From positions 14,845,884-14,909,883 of the forward strand of contig CM052356.1 in NCBI GenBank assembly GCA_028551475.1: 64,000 nt of DNA, written 5' to 3'. The stretch comes from Casuarina equisetifolia (Eukaryota; Streptophyta; Magnoliopsida; Fagales; Casuarinaceae). Shown here piece after piece: positions 56,616 to 64,000 of this stretch (position 1 is the first letter of the stretch; the number at the start of each line of letters is the position of its first letter). Below the pieces are notes generated by a model. The model saw nothing but the letters and a program-made list of their open reading frames with translations. It did not search any database and was not told the DNA's origin. The position numbers and the translations under genes were made by a program.

Positions 56616-58933
56616 ATGAGAAAGGACCGGACGGAAATGTCCGAAGACGACGATCGCTCTCCACCCTCGGATCTTCGCGGAGCGGACATAGCGGAGTCCT
56701 CCAGCAAGACCCGGAACTGTAGCGGACTCTCCGGGTCGGTCGCGGGACCCGGGCCGAGCTCCATGGAGTTCCAGGCACCCTATCCAGACCAGGTGCTGGA
56801 GAACGTGCTCGAAAACGTGCTCCAGTTCCTGAGCTCGAGGCGGGACCGAAACGCGGCCTCATTAGTGTGCAAGTTGTGGTGCCGTGTGGAGGCTCTGACC
56901 CGATCCGAGCTCTTCATCGGGAACTGCTATTCTGTGTCGCCCAGGCGAGCCACGGCTAGGTTCGCGCGGGTCCGGGCCGTCGCTATCAAGGGACGCCCGA
57001 GGTTTGCCGACTTCAACCTGATGCCGCCCAACTGGGGAGCATACTTCGCGCCTTGGGTGGCCGCCATGGCCACTGCCTATCCTTGGCTCGAGAAAGTGTA
57101 CCTGAAGCGCATGTCCGTCTCCGACGACGATCTGGCCCTCCTTGCTGACTCTTTCCAATCGTTCAAAGAGCTCGTTCTTGTTTGTTGCGATGGCTTCGGC
57201 ACTAGCGGCCTCGCCATGGTCGCCAGCAAGTGCAGGTACCCACTAAGCCCTGAGCTTTTTAGATCCATCACAGTATGTGTGCGTACCCACGCGTGTCTAT
57301 GCTGTTTAGGTTTTTATGTCCTTTTTCTTTGGGCTCCTATCTTTTTGTGCTTTTTTAGTGAGGGGAGAGGAACGTGCAGATCTGTCTAGAGGATTTGGTT
57401 GGTTTGATGTGGTTGATGCGTTCCGGTGATTTGTGCGATGCTTTGCTAATTATGGTAATATGAACGCTAAATCAGTGAGTGTGAGAATGACGAAATGTTG
57501 GTCGAATGGGGGATGGGAAAGATGGGTTGCAGTGTTATATGTGGATGTTGAATGTGATTTTTTGTGACTTCATTTTTGTTGTTCAGACAACTGAGAGTGC
57601 TTGATCTGATCGAATCCGAAGTAGCGGATGACGATGTGGATTGGATAGCTTGTTTTCCGGAGAGCGGAACAAGCTGCCTGGAATCGCTGATTTTTGATTG
57701 CGTCGAATGTCCCATAAATTTCGATGCATTGGAGAGGCTGGTGGCAAGGTCCCCCTGCTTGAAGAAGCTTAGATTGAACCGTTTTGTTTCAATTGGGCAA
57801 CTGTACCGCCTGATGGTACGAGCTCCGCAGCTCACACACATTGGAACCGGCTCGTTCAGCGCGCCAGAAGGGGCGGTCCAGAGTGATCCAGAACCCGACT
57901 ATACCGCTGCCTTTGCTGCTTGCAAGTCTTTAGTTTGTCTCTCGGGCTTCAGGGAAATCTTGCCGGATTATTTACCGGCCATCCACCCTGTGTGCGCTAA
58001 TCTCACCTCCCTGAATTTCAGCTATGCCAATATTGACGCAGAACAGCTCAAATCACTGATTCTTCACTGTCACAAACTCCGGACTTTCTGGGTAGGTTTT
58101 CTGGGTACGTGTTGCATTGATGGGATCTAGCTTTTGACTCGTGAACCTTAGTTTTTTGATTCATAATGCAGGTGCTTGATTCAATATGCGACGAAGGACT
58201 TCAAGCCGTGGCTGCAACTTGCAAGGACCTGCGCGAGCTTCGGGTGTTCCCTATGGATGCTCGGGAGGACAGCGAGGGCCCTGTCTCTGAAGTGGGCCTC
58301 CAAGCAATCTCCGAGGGTTGTAGGAAACTGCAATCGATTTTGTATTTCTGCCAGCACATGACAAATGCAGCTGTGATAGCCATGTCAAACAACTGCCCGG
58401 ATCTTGAGGTATTCCGTCTCTGTATAATGGGTCGACGCCGTCCTGATCACATTACTGGTGAGCCCATGGATGAAGGTTTTGGAGCCATTGTTATGAACTG
58501 TAAGAAGCTCACTCGGCTTGCTGTTTCTGGTTTACTGACTGATCGTGCTTTCAGTTACATTGGAAAGTATGGGAAGTTGGTTCGGACACTGTCAGTTGCA
58601 TTTGCTGGCGATAGCGACATGGGGCTTAAATATATGCTTGAGGGTTGTCCTAGGCTGCAGAAGCTTGAGATCAGGGATAGCCCATTTGGGGATGCAGCTT
58701 TGCTTTCTGGTTTACATCACTATTACAACATGAGATTCCTCTGGATGTCTTCGTGTAGCTTATCTACACAAGGTTGTCGAGAGATTGCCCGGGCTTTGCC
58801 CCGGCTGGTGGTTGAAGTGATTGGGGAGGAAACTGAGGAGCACAGCGATGATATTGTTGACATATTATACATGTATCGTTCTCTTGAAGGGCCAAGGGAA
58901 GATGCCCCAAGATTTGTGACCATCTTGCAGTAA
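56616..58933 (+). CDS. TIR1/AFB auxin receptor F-box protein, AFB4/AFB5 clade
   Basis: Exons 56616-57235, 57587-58091 and 58172-58933 with GT-AG introns of 351 and 80 bases give 628 residues. The protein is the substrate adaptor of an SCF ubiquitin ligase that, with auxin, binds Aux/IAA repressors; it acts in the nucleus. An N-terminal extension ([13 protein letters not shown]..., ~50 residues) precedes the F-box (~56-97, '[16 protein letters not shown]'), as in AFB4/AFB5 and not TIR1. Leucine-rich repeats fill the rest. By alignment, Arg457 (in 'FRLCI'), Ser494 ('AVSGLL') and Ser516 ('[10 protein letters not shown]') match TIR1 auxin-pocket residues 403, 438 and 462. Arg129 ('PRFADFNL') replaces TIR1 His78, an AFB5-type change. 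Family knowledge: this clade prefers picolinate auxins such as picloram. No defect is seen. Confidence 0.96.
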
Positions 58934-59700
58934 AACAAGCTGATTTTGAGGACATATTTTTGTGGGAGAGCTGAAGACGAACGGGTGGCTTTTATACGAC
59001 CCGCAAGGAGGTCCAAGCAAATTCCTGTCTGTCAAACAAGAGATGAGCGAACAACTGCTGTTCCGGGCTTGAGCAGCCGCAAAAGCATCCGAAGCAGAGG
59101 CAAGGTATTGGACCGTCCAATATTGTTCTATTGGTTCGCTTCTAAATTTTATGTTTCTTTCCTTTTCGTATTCATTTTATCATAAACCAAAGGCTGCAAG
59201 AAGAGAAGGGGGAGCTGTTTTGAAGCTGGGAGGGTTTGTGAAAGCTGCACCGAGAGAATATATAATGAGTTGCTTAACCCGGATCATAATATTTTATCCT
59301 TTGGTTAAGAGACGGAAATGGATCTTGAAGAGTTGGAGGGGTTCAATAGTTGAAATGTCGATTTTCTCTTCCATGCCACCTGTAGGGAAGCAGGAGCCTA
59401 GTATTTTATTTGATTTAAATGGTAGTTAGTTTAAGCTGTAGCTTCCGAAAACTAAATGCCCAGGCTAATGCATCTATTTCCCTCTTTTTTCTTTCGAAGT
59501 GTTTTGTTTCTTTCAGTTTGTGTTGTAGCACCTGACTGTTGAATTTATTATTGTTATTGTTAGCAAATGTGAGATGGGTAATAAATGCTGAATATGCATG
59601 GAGCATCTGCCATATGCATACTTGGTGGAACTCTTCTTCTCCCGCTTTTACATACCATTACACTTACCCAACAGGAAAGACGGTCTTGAAATGTTCTCTG

Positions 59701-59728
59701 CCATCCATCCATCCATCCATCCATCCAT
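59701..59728 (+). repeat. CATC tetranucleotide microsatellite
   Basis: Seven near-perfect CATC units in the 3' flank of the auxin receptor gene. Confidence 0.9.
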
Positions 59729-60288
59729 ACCTGGCGGAGCCTCTGGTGTGTTACGCATTTATTTCAAGTCAAATTGGAATAGGGACACGGCCAAGTCTTA
59801 AGCAAGCAGCTGAATTGCATCGTTGAGAGTTGCTTCTGACTTTTCACTTAGATGTTGGTGCCATGGGTGGTGGGACCAGTGATGATTTGTCACAACCCCT
59901 GCGTTTGCGTTTTGAAGCAGCCAAGGTCCACCAATGGACTCTCCCTCTCCCGCATTATTAGGATAGAAATCCATCTGCCTGCCTTGTTTGTGGGTATTCT
60001 TTCTTTCTGGCAGGACTGTAAAAGCAAAGCTTATCATCGAAGTGGGATCTGACTCCGCAATTGCATAAGTGATCCCAGGCAAAGTTGCGGCTTCCTTTCA
60101 TGTCGAGCCGTTCGCAACTCTGCAACGAGTGGACCTGCGCCTAATCCTCTCCGTATCTACGACTAAGGTCTCTGCGGGTTTGGATAAGAAGGATGTGGGA
60201 CTCAGCGGAAACATTGGGATGGAGAACACCACGCTTAGCAACAACCACCGCCAGCGAATGGCAGCCTCTGCTTTTCAATTATATCAAA

Positions 60289-60315
60289 CCCCCCCCCCAC
60301 CCCCCCTCCCCCCCC
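60289..60315 (+). repeat. poly-C tract, G-quadruplex candidate on the minus strand
   Basis: Twenty-seven bases containing only C with isolated A and T. The minus strand has several GGG runs with one-base loops. A second C-rich run with CCCCA units lies at 60562-60592. Function unknown. Confidence 0.8.
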
Positions 60316-63300
60316 AAAGTTCTCCTTTTTTTATTTTCTTCTCCTTTTCAGCAACCTTCCCTGTCCCATGAGAAAAAAGTGAAATAACCATAAAAAAATG
60401 GATAGCGACACTTCATAAGGACGACGATTAATGTCGGCTGTCCGATGTTAAACGAGCCATCTGATGGAGCTATCTCACCTACTGGATGGACATAGCAATC
60501 CCATCATTTCCTGGATAAATATGCACCAAATTATGTGGTCCTGAATCCGCAAGCACATCAACCCCAGCCCCAACAGCCCCAACCCCAACCCCATTTGCTG
60601 CTTAGCACATGCATTATACTGTTTACATAATAATATGGTGCAATGACAAAAGCTGAGCTGCTTTGAGGAGGAGACCCATCTCCGCCTCTGCCCCACCACC
60701 TGATCATTGAATATATGGGCCACGTGTACGGTATGGGGAGGGTGGAATACATTAATGCCCCTCCCTGATCTGCTCTGCTCTGCTCTCACAGAAAATAATA
60801 CTATGTAGAAGAAAGAAAATCATGCATTTACTAATTCTAATATCATTTGTTGTTTAACCATGAGTGGGAACAAACAACGGAACCACCTGATTGGCTGGTG
60901 GAGTGGTGGGAGAAAAAGTCGGTGAATGCCAAAAGGCTTTCTCGGGCTTTCCCATCTTTTGTCTGTTAACCACTTTCATGGCTAAACTAAGCACGGGGTC
61001 AACCACTAAAAGTATGCTCTCTCCCCACCCCTCCTATTCCCACTCAGTTACTTTACGCCATTTCACTTTCTTAATCCTATATTCCTACCATATTCCTATA
61101 TTCTTATGTTCCTCCTTCCCCAGCGCTCGCTCCTTCCTGGACTCATCCTGATTTTTATGCACACCCACTCCTCCTATCATGTTTTGTACTGTTGCAGATT
61201 TCGCATACACGCCATGGGCAGCCTGAAGCTTCACTCAATGTAGCATGACACCTCGCTTGGAAGTATTCACGTCAATAATTTATTTAACTTTCTGCATCTC
61301 AATCCGATCCGATCACGCGGAGCTGATTCGCTAATCTACTCTTTTTTTTTATATATATATATATTTGGCTTCTGCTGTTGCTCTGACCAACACAGATCGA
61401 CACTGATTGGGCTTACTCACATCAAAGGTGGGAAAGAACGGCACGTAAGAACAACAATCCTGGTTTGACGTAAACCTAATATTTGACTCTCCTTGATGGA
61501 GTGATCCACTGCAGGATTATATGGTTTTTGTCAATTGGCGCTTCCATCTGTTTGATGAAATGTCAAAGAAAGAGTAGAGTGCCTATTCTCGAGGTAGATT
61601 GTTTGACACGAACAAAAGCTCCGAGTTTTACTTTGTTGCTAAGATTTCTGCACAGAAAGGGACCGGCTTGGGATCAAAAGGGATGTCTTTGAAAATCTTG
61701 GAACCTATTGCCTAACATTGTTCCACGGGGTTAATAATTTAATGGAAGGAGAAGAGTGTACGAGACGAACCCCAAAAGTAGCATCTAAGATTGTTGTTCA
61801 AGTGACTAATCACCAGATTTTGGGTTGTTTTCTTTCAAGAACTCAGCTTCATACGGAAGTCTCCTTTCATTGGATTTCCTTATGTACGTCCTTGTCTCTC
61901 CGAGTGCTGCTCTAATCCTGGCTGTGAACGTCAATATGTCATGGCCACCACCATCCACGAGGCTCTCCAGAAGTTGTGGTAAAGATTTAAACAGGAGAGC
62001 CGTTGAAAATGAAATCACAAGAAGTCATACATTACCTAAACCTAAACGTTGTTTAGAAATTCAACTGTAACACTCATTCATTCCTTTGTTGATAAAGACT
62101 CTTGTTTTTTTTTTTTAATTAAAAAATAAAAATTGAATTGAAAAAATCGCCTAGTATTAAATCATAATTATAAGTTTTTTATGTTTAAACTCGAGTATTA
62201 GATAAAAAGAAAAAGCTTCATAATAAGAGCTTGAAAATAAGTTAATTTTACATGTCCGATATTTCTTGGTTTCAAATTTAATATTAAAAAGGCCTGCACA
62301 AAGATTTGCCTCATCAACCATGGTTAGAAGGAAGTGTCAAATCTGTCAGTACAAAATGATAACGAGTGAGAATTTTCCACAATCTCCCTCTATGTTGTTG
62401 TTGTTGCACAAAATCTTTGAATTATTGATTCCCATTGATGCAACTGGCTATCTAACGCCAGAAAAATTCCCTGCCCATCATACCTTTTCTTTACTTCTCT
62501 TGTTTTTCCAAACGAGTGACAAACTGACTTAAATTTCTACCAATCTTAAAAGTCAATCACTCTTTAAAAACACGAATCTTAACAGTATTATTATTATTTA
62601 TTTTTTTTGAAAGAAAAAAAATTCATAATATTAGAGTCACATGCTCGTCACTTTCCATCTTTTCACAAACTCCACTGGCTGGCCTACACGTGCCTATATA
62701 ATTTGTCTGGAATTTCTGGTTGTGCACATGGCCGCTTCTGGTACACATTGTGCGACGATGACATCAAGCACAGATCACGAGTGTGTCCTCGCGCACCCGC
62801 TTCTGCCAACTGCTTCTGCTCTCCGTCGCACGTGACCATCCAGCCTCCATCCTTTTTCCCCAACAAGCGGTACTAGAAACGGACATGGCGGTCCTGAAAT
62901 CCTCCACCGTTTGATTAGGTGCATGCCACCATTGTCATGGACCCAAATGTATCTCTTGGGTGTCACGCATGAAAAGCCTTACATTGTTACCACACCTTTG
63001 CATCCCATGCGTTTGGTATGCTGACTTTCTACAAACAAAGTAGACGCATCCAGTTCTCAACCTCATCCTATATGATCCCAACTCACAACGTTTTGGGACA
63101 AACTCAAATACTAACATTTTAAAATTATTGATATTTTATATATTTCTTTTTTCTTAATTTTTTTTTGTATTTTTCTTATTTTTTCTAATTATTTTTTAAT
63201 AAAACTTACGTTTTCTTCTTTAATTTATTTTAGTTTAAGATTATATTTATTTTTTCAGTAATTTATATTGAATAATGTTAAGAGTGTTGTGTTATCATAA

Positions 63301-64000
63301 AGACAAATTGCTTCTTATCAGAAGAACTTTATAATATAAGAATTATATGATGCTATCAGTGTATACGCATGTAGATCTTTATAATTTATTCATTTAATTT
63401 TCAAAACGTAGTATTTATATTTTCCTTGTATTTTGAATTTCATGGGAATGCTCAAATTATTAATATTAAGTACTATACTCGTGTATTGGCAGTTGCATAT
63501 AATATAGCATATAATTTATTAGACGTCATAGGCAAGGGGGGGGTAGGTCTCATAGATGGAATCATTTGATTTCCAATAGACCGAATCATTGTTCGCTGCA
63601 TATACACTCATAGTTTACTCCATTTTTTGCTTGTGTTCCGTTCCTTATTCGTTTTTACTACATTCCTTGGTGACCTTTGAAACTACCTTTGACTCGAGCT
63701 GTGTAATTTCTTTTCTTTTGATTATCCTCGTAAAGTGTAAAGGGGGGGACGGATTTAATCGACGGGTGTTGGTACATTGATACCGCACTTTGACCACTCA
63801 GTGAAGTTCTGACACTTGTGAACCACTCACATGGTGGGAGAAAGATATGATCTGGCAGGAAGTATTAGATTTTCTCTCTTTTTTTTTTTTTTTTTAAGTT
63901 TAGCTTAAATGGAATGGGTATATATTTTAATTTAGAAAATATTTTCAAACAAAATATAAGTTATATAAAAAAAGATCTTATTATTTTTAATATAATTTTT

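Larger units (their letters stand above)
58934..64000. other. 3' flank of the auxin receptor gene and intergenic DNA
   Basis: 58934 to about 59450 is the likely 3' UTR and terminator region. Beyond it I find no frame with a domain. Noted: CATC repeat (59701-59728), poly-C runs (60289-60315, and 60562-60592 with CCCCA units), TA-rich stretch 61349-61372, AT-rich DNA 62100-62260 and 63110-63500. Several 60-100 codon frames here overlap opposite-strand frames and are rejected. Confidence 0.5.

Noticed and set aside
57236-57389. Continuation of AFB exon 1 into following sequence
   Set aside because: This is read-through into intron 1. The GT at 57236 and AG at 57585-57586 restore the leucine-rich repeat reading ([10 protein letters not shown]).
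59701-59728. CATC repeat considered as a CRISPR-like or satellite array
   Set aside because: It is a plain tetranucleotide microsatellite with no spacers.

Overview
This window looks like nuclear DNA from a flowering plant, most likely a woody dicot; I cannot name the species. The reasons are four plant-specific intron/exon gene models (auxin F-box receptor, zinc-finger homeodomain factor, receptor-like cytoplasmic kinase, GRAM-domain GEM-like protein), AT-rich intergenic DNA, many Ty1/copia and Ty3/gypsy relics, and a nuclear insertion of plastid DNA.

Layout. Positions 1-20.05 kb are a retrotransposon graveyard. The main object is one minus-strand Ty3/gypsy element (LTRs at 1198-1588 and 17288-~17675). 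It was split by a minus-strand copia element (4561-8492), which itself carries a solo-LTR-like repeat, and by a plus-strand copia element (11584-17162, perfect 5-bp target duplication). The plus-strand copia contains a plastid fragment (3' end of ycf4 plus downstream spacer, ~13776-14140). An internally deleted minus-strand copia lies at 18534-20052. From 20.05 to 41.2 kb is a gene island: an RLCK gene (22412-23980, +), a ZHD transcription factor (32634-33380, +) and a four-exon GEM/FIP1-like gene (36786-39787, -), separated by AT-rich spacer. From 41.23 to ~51.96 kb is a second retroelement block: a complete copia with perfect target duplication (41230-46890) next to older copia debris. The right part (52-64 kb) has one gene, a three-exon auxin receptor of the AFB4/AFB5 type (56616-58933, +), with long non-coding flanks.

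The four host genes have no operon-like relation. Three are regulatory (auxin perception, homeodomain transcription factor, cytoplasmic kinase) and the fourth belongs to a family tied to membrane or hormone responses. No CRISPR, rRNA or convincing tRNA gene was seen. I found no wholly new system. The least expected object is the organelle fragment buried in nested retroelements. The best functional points are the AFB5-type features of the receptor and the decay pattern of the first copia element, where all ten in-frame stops in a 1.4-kb reading frame fit C-to-T or G-to-A changes.

Limits: all alignments, splice sites and counts were done by eye. Retroelement domain limits are approximate unless a terminal repeat or target duplication fixes them.
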